Notes: generated by a model not told the origin, from the sequence alone. Positions 1 through 11,460 are shown, counted from the first letter of the stretch. The stretch is 64,000 nucleotides of DNA from Homarus americanus (GCF_018991925.1 NW_024737068.1:10674360-10738359); one strand, 5' to 3'. Made by a program: numbers and translations.

Positions 1-27
1 GTGTGTGTGTGTGTGTGTGTGTCTGTA

Positions 28-95
<68 letters not shown>
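1..95. repeat. GT/AC dinucleotide microsatellite, inverted halves
   Basis: A run of GT (1-22) is followed by a short non-repetitive joint (ctgtagac) and then a long AC run to about 95. The two halves are reverse complements, so the tract could fold on itself. No gene is supported here; reading frames through it are only repeated dipeptides. Confidence 0.95.
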
Positions 96-96
<1 letters not shown>

Positions 97-214
97 GACA
101 CATACAAATAAATAATAATGGTAAAATCCTCTCACAAATAATCACAAACAAATTTATTAAAAATATGACAAGTTACCCTCAAGTCTGCGCTTTATTACAC
201 AGGCTAACTGAAAT

Positions 215-742
215 GCCGACTGGGATCAACAAGTGCCTCATGACGCTCAGTCCCACTGAATCACTTACGTCATGCCTTTTTCATCAAAACATACGCCCCA
301 ACACTAGATGCAGAGGATGACATCAAGGAGGTCTTTTATGCCAACCTTGACAGGGTGCTAGCCTCTATCCCCAGAGAAGATAAGGTTGTGCTCCTTGGTG
401 ACTTCAATGCCAGAGTTGGCAGAGATGCTGACATTTGGCAGGGAACCATAGGGAGAAATGGACTAGGCAAGTGTAATCCCAATGGCCTCCTACTCCTCAG
501 CAATGTGTGCTGCACACAACCTCACTTTCACCAATACCTTGAATAGGCAGGCCGACAAGCTCAAGGGTTCGTGGCAACACCCACGATCCAAACACTGGCA
601 TCTCATTGACTACACCAGTGTCAGAGAAAGAGATCGCATAAATGTCCTCATCACCCTTGCTATGCGTGGCTCAAACCACTGTGACACTGATCATCGGCTC
701 GTCAGAGCCAAGCTCTCACTTCACGTCACCCCAAAACGGTGA
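215..742 (+). pseudogene. LINE endonuclease domain remnant
   Basis: The endonuclease nicks target DNA to prime reverse transcription in LINEs. One frame (355-546) carries LLGDFNARVGRDADIWQG, the conserved Asn-containing motif of the exonuclease-endonuclease-phosphatase fold. The next frame (482-742) carries SKHWHLIDY and the terminal catalytic block with DHRLV. Upstream, near 195-260, a third frame has a LTEMP...LMTL segment typical of the same family. At least two frameshifts separate these blocks, so no active enzyme can be made. It belongs with the reverse transcriptase remnant downstream. Confidence 0.85.
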
Positions 743-1159
743 CGGCAGCAAGCCTCTAGAAGAGGTTTCAACACTAAGCGTCTGGAGGATCCAGCGATAG
801 CACATGCTTTCAGAGAGCAGCTCGAACGTGGGCTGATAAACAACCCAACAACGAACAACCCAAATCCCAGTGCCGAATAGGATATTCTCAACACTGTCAT
901 GACAAAAACCTGCAACGAGACTTCGGCCAGATCGAAAAAATACACCAGGACTGGTTTAATGAAAATGACCATGCAATCAATGTACTCATCGATGATAAAC
1001 ATGCTGCTTTTACTGATTGGTAGAACAACCCCCAATCATGGACCAAAGCTGATACCTTCCGCAAGAAGAAAGCTGTGGCCCAGCGGGAACTTCGCAATCT
1101 AAAGAATGACTGGTTTAAAAAAAGCATGTGAAACACAAAAATTTGCAGATCAGCACAAG

Positions 1160-2270
1160 ATGTGCGAATTTTTCAATTCCACCAAAACATTTTATGGGTC
1201 AATCACTTGCGATGCAGCCCCCTCCGCTCATCCGACGGTAACTCCATAATTACTGACGATGAAGGCCTCCTTCAGTGCTGGAAAGAGCACTACCATTCAC
1301 TGCTCAACCGAAACACTGATGTGGATGTCCTGACTACCAAGCAGGTCCCTCAGCATCCAGAGCTGACCCACTTCAGGTATCCTCCATCCCTGGATGTGGT
1401 AGCTACTGCCATCAAACAGATGAAAAATAACTAAGCCTCAGGGCCTGATGGAATCCAAGCCAAGGTGTATAAAGCAGGAGGACCTTTGCTTACCAGCCAA
1501 CTCCACTCTTTCCAAAAAAATATATGGGAAAAGGAGGAAATCTCCCAAGCTCTTAAAGACGCCTCCATCGTCAGTATTTATAAGAAGAAGGAAGACCAGT
1601 CAGACTGTGGCAACTACTGCGGAATCTCGCTGCTGTCCGTAGCTGGCAAGATTATTGCCCGAGTCCTCCTAAACAGACTTCATCCTGAGACGAAAAACTT
1701 CCTCCCAGAATCACAATGTGGCTTTAGACCATCACGTGGCACCACTAACATAATCTTTGCTGCCCGCCAGATACAGGAAAAGTGCAGAGAACAGCGTCGT
1801 GACCTGTACATGGCTTTCATCGACCTAACCAAGGCCTTCAACTTGGTTAACAGGGAAGCCCTCTGGTGGACCCTCAGCCGTTTTGGCTGCCCCCCAAAAT
1901 TCATCGCCATTGTGAGGCAACTTGACGATGGCATGAACAGCAGTGTCCTGCACAATGGCACCCAGTCTGAGTTCTTCCCCATCTAAACGGGGGTTAAACA
2001 AGGCAGTGTACTGGCACCAACTCTCTTCCATTTTCATGGCTGCCTTCCTTACTTGTGCCAGTGCAGCCAGCGAGGTGGACATCGTGTACCGGATAAAGGG
2101 TCTTTTCAACATTACACAACTCCAGGCAAGAACAAAGGTGTCGGCAGCTTCCATTACTGAACTTCAGTATGCAGACGACCTCATTCTTGTTGCTCACACT
2201 GAATACGACCTACAGATCCTGAACACCTACCAGATGCGTATGCATACTTCGGCCTTGAGGTGAATGTATG
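1160..2270 (+). pseudogene. LINE reverse transcriptase domain remnant
   Basis: From 1200 the frame reads a pre-RT linker (PLRSSDGNSIITDDEG) that ends in a stop near 1432. It resumes as ASGPDGIQA and then, at 1465-1986, as a reverse transcriptase core with CGNYCGISLLSVAGKI, CGFRPSRGT and motif A as MAFIDLTKAFNLV. The last has Asn where the second conserved Asp of AFD is usual. A stop at 1984-1986 interrupts the region just before the expected VKQG motif. Motif C appears at 2166-2180 in another frame as QYADDLILVAH. Copy dead by stops and frameshifts. Nothing suggests host domestication. Confidence 0.88.
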
Positions 2271-2539
2271 TAAGACTCAGATTCTCTTTCAACCTGCCCC
2301 TGGTTCGGACACACACCTCCACCATCCATCCACCTTAAGGTACTACCCTCTCTAATCTTGCCCACTTTCGGTATCTCGGCTCCCACCTGTCCACCACTGC
2401 GGACATTGATGAAGAGATTCAGCATCGGATCAGATGTGCATCTCAAGCCTTTGGCAGACTCCGAAACCCATGTCTTCAGCTGTAGGGAGCTGAAACTATC
2501 TACAAAGTTCACGTATAACGAGCAGTGTGGTCTTTCCCA

Positions 2540-3095
2540 CCCTGCTATATGGCACGAGACATGATTCATATACAGGAGGCACCTCAAGGCACTTGAAAAC
2601 TTTCACCAACGCAGTCTACATTCCATCATCCGAGTTCGCTGGGAATACAAGAGAACAAATGCCAGTATTCTTGCTGACACCAACTGTAGGAGCATTAAGG
2701 CTACCATTATACATGAACAACTATACTGGACTGGCCGTGTTACCCGCATGGATGACAGTAGACTGCCAAAGTAGCGACTTTACAGTCACCTAATAACTAG
2801 TAAACGTAACACCAGCGGGAAATTGAGAAGGTATAAGGATAGTCTTAAGACAAACCTAAAAGGTGCCAAATCGACCCCCTCACCTGGGAGATGATTACTC
2901 CACATCATAACTCTTGGAGGAGCACCACACGAGAAGGTGTCAATACTTTCGAGTTTGCCCGACTGCAAACCGAGGCAGACAAGTGCCACCGCCCCCTCCT
3001 GCACTCGATGTAGCCCAACACGTGTGCAACATCTGTGAACAACTCTGCCGGTCCCATATCAGCCTCTTTAGTCTCCTCAAAACTCACCAATGAAG
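2540..3095 (+). pseudogene. LINE C-terminal region with zinc-finger remnant
   Basis: Between about 2570 and 2770 a frame reads RRHLKALENFHQRSL and then YWTGRVTRMDDSRLPK, the block found after the RT in this LINE family. Near 3017-3085 a frame gives VCNIC followed about 15 residues later by a His and a final TH, resembling the terminal C2H2 finger of the family. The frame is broken several times in between. I take about 3095 as the approximate end; no 3' tail is visible. Confidence 0.75.
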
Positions 3096-3270
3096 GTGAC
3101 ATCCCTAATAACTCATATCACTGTATCAGCTGGATGATCGTCATACTCGATCCCGAGCGATAGCAAAGTAGTAGTGGGGTATCTTTCACAACCCAGGGAA
3201 GCACAATGCAGTCCAACCATAAATATCTCAAGATCAATTTACCTGTTTGTGTCGAGAGCAGGTGTTAGTA

Positions 3271-3891
3271 CAGTATAGTCTCGGTTTACCCGGTCAATTA
3301 AACCCGTGGAGGTCCTCGTAAAACGAGAAATGCGTAAATGAAATAACAGAACATGTGGGATTAATTGAAATAGAGACTGGGCCGACCCCCAGACTACCCT
3401 TTTTCCGACAATACGTACGTTGCAGTAAAAATAACATCTTAATTTTATGATGGTATGCACACACAATTAATATTTAAGAGAAATATCAATAAAATTAGGT
3501 TTTTTAACACTTACGTCAGTAGAAGAGATGGCTGGGCACACGGGGTTGGGGGGTTGGTTCCGAGGCAGAGGGCAGATTATTGGCCCTCACCTGTATCACT
3601 TGTATAACCTGTATCACTATCCACCACAGAGACTTGCAGGGCCTCTTTGTCAAACCCCTCAAAGTCCATATCCTCACTATCACTATCACTGACTTGGGCT
3701 GGCTGTGGTGGGTGGCGGGAGAAGAACTTGGCAATGTTTTGTTGACTGGGCGACCTAGCACGCACACTGCCCATGCCGCTTCCCGCGTAAATGATGGAAT
3801 GTACAGCGTAACTAATAATTGCCGGTTTGGCCAGGTGCCGCGTAAATGACCAACCGCATAAAGGAAATCCGCATAAATCGAGACTATACTG
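3271..3891 (-). mobile_element. Tigger/pogo-derived short non-autonomous element with TA target duplication
   Basis: The ends are inverted repeats: the left end reads CAGTATAGTCTCGGTTTA and the right end is its near reverse complement. TA dinucleotides flank both sides (3269-3270 and 3892-3893), as for pogo/Tigger insertions. The interior, on the minus strand, keeps the C-terminal tail of a Tigger transposase (3577-3774), including QQNIAKFF, HPPQPAQVSDSDSEDMDFEG and a final DTGEGQ. That is closely related to the end of the intact transposase at 29417-31300. The catalytic domain is absent, so this is an internally deleted derivative. A hAT-like element abuts its right end. Confidence 0.9.
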
Positions 3892-3894
3892 TAG

Positions 3895-6800
3895 TAGGGT
3901 GTGTCATAGGAGGGAAGATCAGCTAAAACTAATGGCCCATCACTTTTTTGGTAGATTTTAGTGTATATAAACAAAAAATAATTTCAGTTTCAATATTTTG
4001 CAACCTTTTGCTAGGTAAATTTTTGCGTGAAATTTATCGAAAATCTAACGTGCAGCTGCTTTAGTGCATTACAATTAAATAGTGAACATTGCTTTCTGAC
4101 TTCATTCTTTAACAACCCAACTAACAATATTTTTTTCTGTTTCAGATTCTGATGCATTTATAAGTTGATAATATTTGCGATGGCTGCCTGTGTCAGGACG
4201 AGGAACCAAAAATCCAGCCATCTCAGTCACTATCTTGGGTCTGGGAGAGAGCTCCTGAAGTCGGAGCTGCCTACATTGAGAGAAGCTTTGAGATACGGTG
4301 TTTTAATCAGGCAAATCAGTGAAAAGAACCAAAACTTACACAAACAAAGACATTGCCAGTGATATGACCAAAGTTGTCTTGGCACAGTACACTCTGGCTA
4401 ACGCTCAGTTCAAGCCTCCAGTCATAACAAGTCAGAAGAAGATTAGTGAGAGACTGCTAGCCAGTTGGGAAAAGGCAAGAGATATCTCTCTTGGGAGAGG
4501 AAAACTTGCAGTAAAGGACAGCTTTGCCAAGTAACTGGACCAGTTATTTGACATAATTACTTGCAAGTGCCCAATTGTTCTCTGTCCTGAGTTTGGATGC
4601 GATCGTGACTGTAAATCCGAGGCCCACATCTCCTGTATTTGCAAGCGTGAACTGAAGATTCCTGTGATCGAACTGGCATTTGTCAAAGCACAGAGAGAGA
4701 AGACTGGCAGTATAGGGGCTCTCATGATTTCTAGCCAAGATATTCCGGAGTCCAAGAGACAGGAGGCTGCCACAGAGAGACAGAAGAGGAGAAGAGTTGC
4801 CGAGGAAAAGAGACTTGAGAAGGCCCAGGGTGAGGTAAAAAAGGCCGATGATTGGAGTCAAGCTGATTCAGAGTTTAATGACTTCCCCATGGCTGATCCG
4901 AGTGCTGACCAGGAGAATGGTGACTTTGTCCCTAACCCAGAAAATAATGATCCCAAACCTTCCAGGCATAAGATTCGAAATAGGAAAGATATCCCGAGCA
5001 TAGCTCTGGCCAGCATGCGACACCACACTGGTCTCAGAGAAACTGCAGAGATAGCAACAGCTGCCTGGGTTGACGGTGGTTTGATAACACCTGATGATGT
5101 TCACCTGGTGATAGATCATAACAAAGTAAGAGAGCTCAGGAGAAACTTGTCAGTAACCTAGAAGAGGAGTTTGATAAGGGGATAAGAGAAAATGGAATCA
5201 ATTGTTTGTTCTTTGATGGGAGAAGGGATGACACTAAAGTGTTCATGAAAGTTGGAGATTCTGACAAGTTGTTCCCTGCCATGGTGAAGGAGGAACACTA
5301 CTCCTGCTGCAGTGAACCAGGAGGGAAGTATTTGTGGCATTTCACTCCAGAGAAAGATGACATCAGGAAACCAGCTGAGATAGTGGCAGATAACATTGTG
5401 AACTGGCTCAGAGAGAGGAACGTAGACCAGACCCTGCAGGCCATTGGAGGGGACAGCACCAACACGAACACAGGGTGGCAAGGGGGGTCATACAGTGGAT
5501 AGAGCGGAAGATTGGGAGGAAGCTGGTCTGGATTGTTTGTGACCTCCACACCAACGAGTTGCCACTCAGACATCTGATCCAGGAGCTGGATGGCAAGACT
5601 CTTTCAAACAACAGATGGTCTGGTCCTCTTGGCAAGATGCTGGACTCTGCCACTGAGTTAGAAATAAATCCGAGCTTTGAAAAAATCACAGTTGGCCCTC
5701 CACTCGTTGAGCTTGCACATACTGTCATTGACGACCTGAGTACTGACCAGTACTATGGTTACATGATTTGCAGTGCCATCAAAACTGGGGTCATGCCTGA
5801 TAGACTTGCTTACCTGCAGATAGGTCCAGTCTCACATTCTAGGTGGCTCACAACGGCTCTCAGGTTCTGCAGAATTTGGGTCGCTCATCATAAACTGAAA
5901 GGGAACCAGCTTCACAACCTGAGACTTATTGTCCAATTCATCGTGAGTGTCTACTTGCCAAATTGGTTCAACACCAAGGTCAAGTCATCGTTCTCCGAAG
6001 GTCCGAGGCATGTTCTCTTCCAGCTTGAGCTCCTGAGGAGTCAGCCAAGGAAGGTTGTTCAGATTGTGGAGCAGACTGTGAGGAGATCTTCCTGGTATGC
6101 TCATCCTGAGGCAGTTCTGCAGACAATGCTCTGCAGTAAGGATGAGGAGGAGAGAAGAGTGGTAGTCAAAAAGATCTTGGATATGAGACTTATGAGAGGA
6201 TCTGGGCATGACGAATCAGTTGGTGACGATTCCTTCAGGGTCAGGAAGACTCCTGAAGTCAATCTAGGTGCCAAGACCCTCACTGATCTCATAGATCTGG
6301 ATAACATCCAGGCTGGCAGTGAGCCCCCTCTTACCTGCAGCCTCACCAATGTTCAAGTCAGAGCTTTCCTGGACAACCCCATGCATGTCCCTCGCACACC
6401 CAGAGTATAGAGCGTTGTGTACAGCAAGTGAGCGAGGCCAGCAGTCACGTGTACAGCCAGGAGAGGAGGGAAGGCTACATCCGAGCTCAGTTGGTCAGCA
6501 GGGAGGTGATGAGTAGAAACAGAAGCAAGAAAGACATGTTCTCTATGGTGTGCAGCAACACCGGGTCGTAGTAGTAAAACCGGTTTTTGTATTTGATGAT
6601 TTTGTTTTCTAAAGGAATATTAAATTTAATAAATGTGTCAAGATCATTCGTTTCACTATTCTGGATCATTTTCATCCTAATAAATTAACCTGATACATTT
6701 ACTTTACTTTAAATAAGCTATTTAGTGGTGTTGGTAAAAGGGTGGGAATACTGAATTTTCATAAGATTTCAAGTTAAAATTTACCTAGCAAAAATGAAAA

Positions 6801-6915
6801 CTTTTCAAATCTGAAGATATCACATGATTCTGCACATAGAACTACATCATTAATGCCATGGGCCGACTTTTCAAACTAAAAAAAAAAAAAATTCGCCTCC
6901 GTATGACACACCCTA
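3895..6915 (+). mobile_element. hAT-like DNA transposon, about 3.0 kb, with 9-bp flanking duplication
   Basis: The element starts TAGGGTGTGTCATAGGAGG and ends with its inverted copy (one extra base), giving terminal inverted repeats of about 19 bp. The direct repeat atactgtag flanks it at 3886-3894 and 6916-6924. Eight bp is usual for hAT; nine is seen here unless one base is chance. The left copy of the duplication overlaps the end of the neighbouring Tigger-derived element, so this transposon landed right at that older end. The interior encodes a broken transposase (4180-6410). An A-run lies near 6880, just inside the right end. Confidence 0.85.
4180..6410 (+). pseudogene. hAT-like transposase, disrupted
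   Basis: The likely start is ATG at 4180 (MAACVRTRNQ), just after an acceptor-like ctgtttcag at 4138-4146. An RNase H-like core is visible: LFFDGRRDDTKVF (first acidic block, about 5209), GGDSTNTNTG (about 5446), CDLHTNELPLRHL (about 5541, resembling the hAT CxxH motif) and SRWLTT (about 5839, resembling the hAT RW motif). It is broken by a frameshift near 4320, a TAA at 4532-4534, a frameshift near 5140-5160, and one extra G in the G run at 5482-5487. The superfamily is inferred from motif order and the flanking duplication. A related multicopy protein family is familiar from other invertebrates, but I cannot name it exactly. Confidence 0.75.
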
Positions 6916-6924
6916 ATACTGTAG

Positions 6925-7204
6925 TCACCACAGTTGTAATTCAATAAAGTAAGTCTGTAAGATAATATAGTAATTAACATAATCTGTAAAACACTATGAA
7001 ATTCAAAGTCAATTTCTCACAAACTTCATCTCACAATAACACAAATTTAAATGAAATATTGGCTATGAAATATTCTTAATACAGTACTGTATTCCAAGAA
7101 ACTGAATACATACCCACCTGAGCCTATACATAACTGAGAAGAAAATATTTCCATAACATACTTTGAAGAGATTATGTATACGTATAATGTATTTGTCTAA
7201 ACAG
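6925..7204. other. AT-rich stretch, nothing recognised
   Basis: This AT-rich sequence lies between the hAT-like element and the next Tigger-derived element. I see no coding motif, RNA gene or clear repeat in it. Confidence 0.6.
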
Positions 7205-7206
7205 TA

Positions 7207-7845
7207 CAGTATTACCCCGCCTAACGCGGTTTCACTTAACGCGTTTTATCATATACGCGGTGCCTCGCCAGAGCTGAACTTTCACTTAACGCGGAATTTT
7301 TCATCATATACGCGGGAAGCGGCGCGGGCACGATGCGCACAAGGTCGCCCAGTCATCAAAACATTACCGAGTTCTTCACCTGCCACCCACCACAGCCGGC
7401 CCAAGTCAGTGATAGTGATAATTATAGTGAGGATATGGACTTATATGGCCTTTGAGGGGTTTGACAAAGAGGCCCTGCAAGCCTCTGTGGTGGATAGTGA
7501 TACAATTGATACAAGTGATACAGGTGAGGGCCAATAATCTGCCCTCTGCCTCGGAACCAACCCCCCATCCCCGTGTGCCCAGCCATCTTTTCTACTAATG
7601 CAAGTGTTAAAAAACCTAATATTATTGATATTTCTCTTAATTATTAATTGTGTGTGCATACCATCATAAAGTTAAGATAAAATTTTTACTACAACATAGT
7701 TGTGTGTCGTCAAAAAGTGGAGTTTGGGGGTCGGGCCAGTCTCTATTGGAATTAATCCCATATGTTCTGTTGTTCACTTAACGCGGTTTTCACTTAACGC
7801 GGTACCCTGTGGGTTCAATTGACCGCGTTAAGCGGGGTACTACTG
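7207..7845 (+). mobile_element. Tigger/pogo-derived non-autonomous element
   Basis: The ends are inverted repeats (left CAGTATTACCCCGCCTAACG, right its near complement) flanked by TA at 7205-7206 and 7846-7847. The interior keeps about 80 codons of transposase tail on the plus strand (about 7330-7536): HQNITEFF, HPPQPAQVSDSD and, after a frame change, FEGFDKEALQASVVDSD to a stop. Compared with the copy at 3271-3891, the first Gln of the PIP-like motif is His here. Direct copies of tcacttaacgcg occur inside both ends. Catalytic residues are absent. Confidence 0.9.
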
Positions 7846-7847
7846 TA

Positions 7848-9542
7848 TTCTTTTTTCTTTTCACTTTTGATACTGATACTGTGTCCCAAATTAGATAATA
7901 CTCAATAATTTTAGTACTTTACAGATATCAACAGATATCTTGAATCGGATATATCAAATGAGATATCCTGAACTCCTACATGACTGAATGTTCGCCCTAA
8001 GATTCATTGCTCACATTGCGGAAATCTACTATTGATGTATTTAAACAATCAGAAGATATTGATGCAAACATCTGCTTGAACATGTATGATGATGGATGTA
8101 AAAGCCCATATAAATCATTCATTAACTGACATTCTTCTATCAATATTTAATGTACTGTATTCTACTGAAGAACTAAGTCAATTAGTACTGTACATTTAGA
8201 ATGAATAATTATTGCTCTACACAACAAATATCCCAATGTTAACTGGGAAAGGGGGGAATAGGTCAGGTTAGGGTGGGTTGTTAGGTTTGGTTAAGTTTGG
8301 CTAGGTTGGGTAGGTTATGTTAAGAGTGAGTAGGTTGGAGTTGGCTAAGTGTCTAATATTCAGAAGTAAAACCATTTGGTTGCATTGGAACTAGGTCAAA
8401 CCAGGTTCACAGAATCACTTTATGTGTCCATCGGATAAATACGTTACGATTTATTTTAAACTAGGTTAAACAAAATTAGGTTAGGTTCTCAAAGGTTCTA
8501 TTGGTGTTTTTCTTGTGTTTTAACCCCACATTTTCCCTCATCTTCAAACACCCTGTCCACTTTGGAAGACATAATTGTCATTACCAATGTTAATGGGGTT
8601 TTATCTCAATAAAGATGCATTAGCGATGAAATTAAAGGTGACATTCTTTCAAATCACCATGAAAAACTAAGAAAATTTTATTTTGGTAATAAAATTCATG
8701 GTATGGCAAAAACCGATTTGTTACTCTTCATCTATATTAACCACCCTAATGCTAATCTAACCTAACCTCATCCCCAAAATGGTGTTGACTGTATGGTCGT
8801 GTTACTGTATACAATTTCGAAACCTGCCCACAAGTTGTCTGTGGTGTTTTCTTCTTATAGCTATAACCTTACCCAGTTTATTTTGGTCATGAGAAAATAA
8901 ATGGTTAGGTAAGAATAATTCAGTTCCTTAAAATAATTCGGCAATATACAAAGGTAAGCCGATACTTTCTTCTGTATAAAAGTAAAACATGGCACAGTTG
9001 ACCATAAGATTCTTGAATAACTGAGTATTCAAAATCACTGGCAAAGGAAAAGGTTTGCTTTATGGGAGGTGTAGAGCACCTTGCTAGCTAGCTGGACCTC
9101 ACCACCAATTACCAGTTTTCATCAACAAGCCAGAGACGTCATCGCTGAGCATGCCACAACAACTGAAGGTAACTACAACACAGTAATAACCTCAAGGGAC
9201 GCACTTGTCAGTTAACAGACGAATAGGACAGCATAATATTGTCCAGATTCCTGCACATGGGCTTGAGGGGAGCTATTGAACCACCAATCACTAGCTTCCT
9301 CGCCCTCAGCCAATCGCAACACAGGGAAAGCTGACCCAGCTGACAGGGACTCTGAGTGTAAATGTTTACTCCCGGAAAAACGACCCTGTGTATAAATATT
9401 TACTTTACATGTCCTCTTCGCCCCTTATCAACTTAATATTTGAATGAAAGTAAAAGTTGATTCAAATTCGTTAATGGGAATATTTTAACTTTCATTAATC
9501 ACTTGAATATATTTCTTACTTGATATTGGCAGGTTGTGCTTT
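7848..9542. other. Non-coding AT-rich region with TTAGG-like words
   Basis: No coding motif is recognisable. Around 8255-8345 and 8470-8490 the sequence is enriched in degenerate ggttagg/taggttg words resembling the arthropod telomere repeat, and cctaacct occurs near 8758-8767. These look like dispersed degenerate copies rather than an array. Confidence 0.5.
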
Positions 9543-9723
<181 letters not shown>

Positions 9724-9724
9724 C

Positions 9725-9870
9725 CGTATTGCCGTCTTTTATTCTCATTCCCTTCGCCTACGATTGGCTCGTTTGCCGCTTTGGAATTCCTGTCACCTCT
9801 GTTACACACTGTTGGCTAGTACTGGCTCCAGTGTTTTGGTCAAGTCTAGTCTTAAATGAGCTGACACCCG
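9725..9870 (-). mobile_element. Possible LINE 3'-end relic
   Basis: Words shared in order with 12176-12290 and 12987-13105 include ttatt/ttatcctcttcgcc, a ggctcg-like block, ctctgttac/tgcactgttggc and agtactggctcc. At 13000 the same sequence follows the C-terminal end of a minus-strand LINE. Similarity is partial and the assignment is inferred. Confidence 0.45.
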
Positions 9871-9877
9871 GTGCCAT

Positions 9878-10319
9878 TGTAGTGGATTCCTCCCCTACAA
9901 ACGCTGTTTGTCCTGAGTAGCCGACCCCGCGAATTCCCCAGTGTATGCCTCGTGGTCTAGGTCAACCAGCGCCGCCATACATCACGAAGGTCACCGATTA
10001 CGCCACGCCTACTTCCGCTATATAAGACCTGACCTCGTGGTGACCTATCTCTCTCCTTTTCTAGCTACAGCAAGCTACACCACCTCCTCCGCCGCTGCCT
10101 GGCGGCCCTCGCTCCCGCCGGCGAGCATGGCGACCCACAAGCTGTCCTCCTCTGAGCACCCTCACCAAACAGCTCTCTCTACATCACGCTTGTAACCACG
10201 CTGCCACTTCCCAGCACCAAGCTGCATTGTACATCCAATACAACATGTATACAGGAGCACATTGTGAGTTTCCTTTCTCCATCCCATCCTGAGTGTGAAC
10301 AAAAACAAATTACCCCACA
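9878..10319 (+). repeat. 5' long terminal repeat
   Basis: It starts TGTAGTGGATTCCTCCCC and ends ACCCCACA. It contains TATATAAG at 10019-10026, about 140 bp from the start, a plausible LTR promoter. It is nearly identical to 10999-11356 over the shared part. The first 22 bases are partly self-complementary (TGTAGTGGA...CCCCTACA). Confidence 0.88.
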
Positions 10320-10321
10320 AA

Positions 10322-10336
10322 TGGTGACCCCCGGAG
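10322..10336 (+). other. Primer-binding-site-like sequence
   Basis: TGGTGACCCCCGGAG lies two or three bases after the LTR end, where a tRNA 3' end would pair to prime minus-strand DNA synthesis. The TGG start matches a tRNA CCA end. The tRNA was not identified. Confidence 0.75.
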
Positions 10337-10978
10337 ATTCGCACTCACACAGGATGGAGGAGAAACTGATCACTCTCCCAGTCTTCAAGCAACATGGAAG
10401 ACTGGCTTATCCACACAGAGGCAGCTCTCATCGGCTCTACAACTACTGTCTCTACACCGCAGGTTAGACACCCTAGAGCAGCTCTGCGACTCTAAGCAGA
10501 CAGCCGCTCCTCTTCCTGCCCCAAGCACCACGTCCTACCGACCCCAACATACCCGTCCTGCCTCAGACGCCGCCCCCGGCCCAGCAGTACCCCCTGCCAC
10601 TCCTCCTGATGCGGCCCCTGCTCCTGACGCGGACCCACACACCCCTTTTTTCTCCCTCAGGTACCCCCTGCTACTGTCCTGCACCCAGCTGCTGTCACGG
10701 ACCCTCCTCCGCTCCTGCTGACGCAGACCCTGCTCCTGACCCAGGCCCACACACCCCAGCAGGTGCATCTGAGGACTCTGTACCTGTCGCGAGGAAAACA
10801 CATCATTCATCACCTCCACAACCCTCTTTCTCCCTCTCTTCTCCCACAGATCTTGTGTGTCTAGACAGTTGCCTCCACTAGCGGCCGGCTCATCCACGCC
10901 CTCATGTCTCACATGTGGCATGCACCGCCCGTTCTGCCTCACATGTGCCATGCAACCCTGCAAGTCTCCTACACCGCC
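10337..10978 (+). other. Interior of short LTR element, no intact gene
   Basis: The interior is rich in proline codons (repeated cct-gct-cct-gac units such as gctcctgctgacgcagac at about 10707). Open frames are short (for example 10609-10881, 90 codons) and show no protease, RT or integrase motif. A gag-like origin is possible but unproven. Confidence 0.5.
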
Positions 10979-10997
10979 TGGAGGGAAGGGGGAAGTA
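10979..10997 (+). other. Polypurine tract
   Basis: GGAGGGAAGGGGGAAG immediately precedes the second LTR (starting 10999), the expected place for plus-strand DNA priming. Confidence 0.8.
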
Positions 10998-10998
10998 C

Positions 10999-11356
10999 TG
11001 TAGTGGATTTCTCCCCTACAAACGCTGTTTGTCGCTAAGTAGCCGACCCCGCGAATTCCCCAGTGTATGGCTCGTGGTCTAGGTCAACCAGCACCGCCAT
11101 GCATCACGAAGGTCAACTATTAAGCCACGCCTACCTCCGCTATATAAGACCTGACCTCGTGGTGACCTATCTCTCTCTTCTAGCTACAGCCGCAGCAAGC
11201 TACACCACCCCCTCCGCCGCTGCCTGGCGGCCCTCGCTCCCGCCGGCGAGCATGGCGACCCACAAGCTGTCCTCCTCTGAGCACCCTCACCAAACAGCTC
11301 TCTCTACATCACGCTTGTAACCACGCTGCCACTTCCCAGCACCAAGCTGCATTATT
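10999..11356 (+). repeat. 3' long terminal repeat, truncated
   Basis: It repeats 9878 onward with few changes, including TATATAAG at 11141-11148. It breaks off after accaagctgcatt at 11356, losing roughly the last 85 bp present in the 5' LTR. Confidence 0.85.
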
Positions 11357-11460
11357 CAATTGAGTGTACCTCGATAGGAATATTGAAAAACATTAATTTA
11401 AAAAAATGGTGGCGTTTGTCCCACTTTAACTGTGAGGGGGTGGGTCTAGGTTTGTTCGTA

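Larger units (their letters stand above)
195..3095 (+). mobile_element. Decayed non-LTR retrotransposon (LINE) with EN, RT and terminal zinc finger
   Basis: Pieces of one LINE lie in the expected order on the plus strand: AP-type endonuclease (about 215-742), linker, reverse transcriptase (about 1160-2270), and the C-terminal region with a C2H2-like zinc finger (about 2540-3090). The pieces are in different frames with several stops, so the copy is dead. The domain order and the GDFNAR endonuclease motif are standard for APE-type LINEs. The clade was not assigned. No poly-A tail or target-site duplication was recognised, and the exact left boundary is uncertain. Confidence 0.85.
9878..11356 (+). 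mobile_element. Short non-autonomous LTR retrotransposon
   Basis: A 442-bp LTR (9878-10319, TG...CA) is followed by a primer-binding-site-like sequence, about 660 bp of interior without recognisable pol domains, a polypurine tract, and a second near-identical LTR from 10999. The second LTR stops at 11356 where homology breaks, so the copy is truncated at its 3' end. The small interior classes it as a deleted or TRIM/LARD-like element that would need pol functions from elsewhere. Several relatives of its LTR lie elsewhere in the window (11850, 45798, 47326, 49690, 52936, 54018). Confidence 0.85.

Noticed and set aside
3516..3974. 152-codon minus-strand frame
   Set aside because: It overlaps the Tigger relic in a frame different from the recognisable tail and has no motif.
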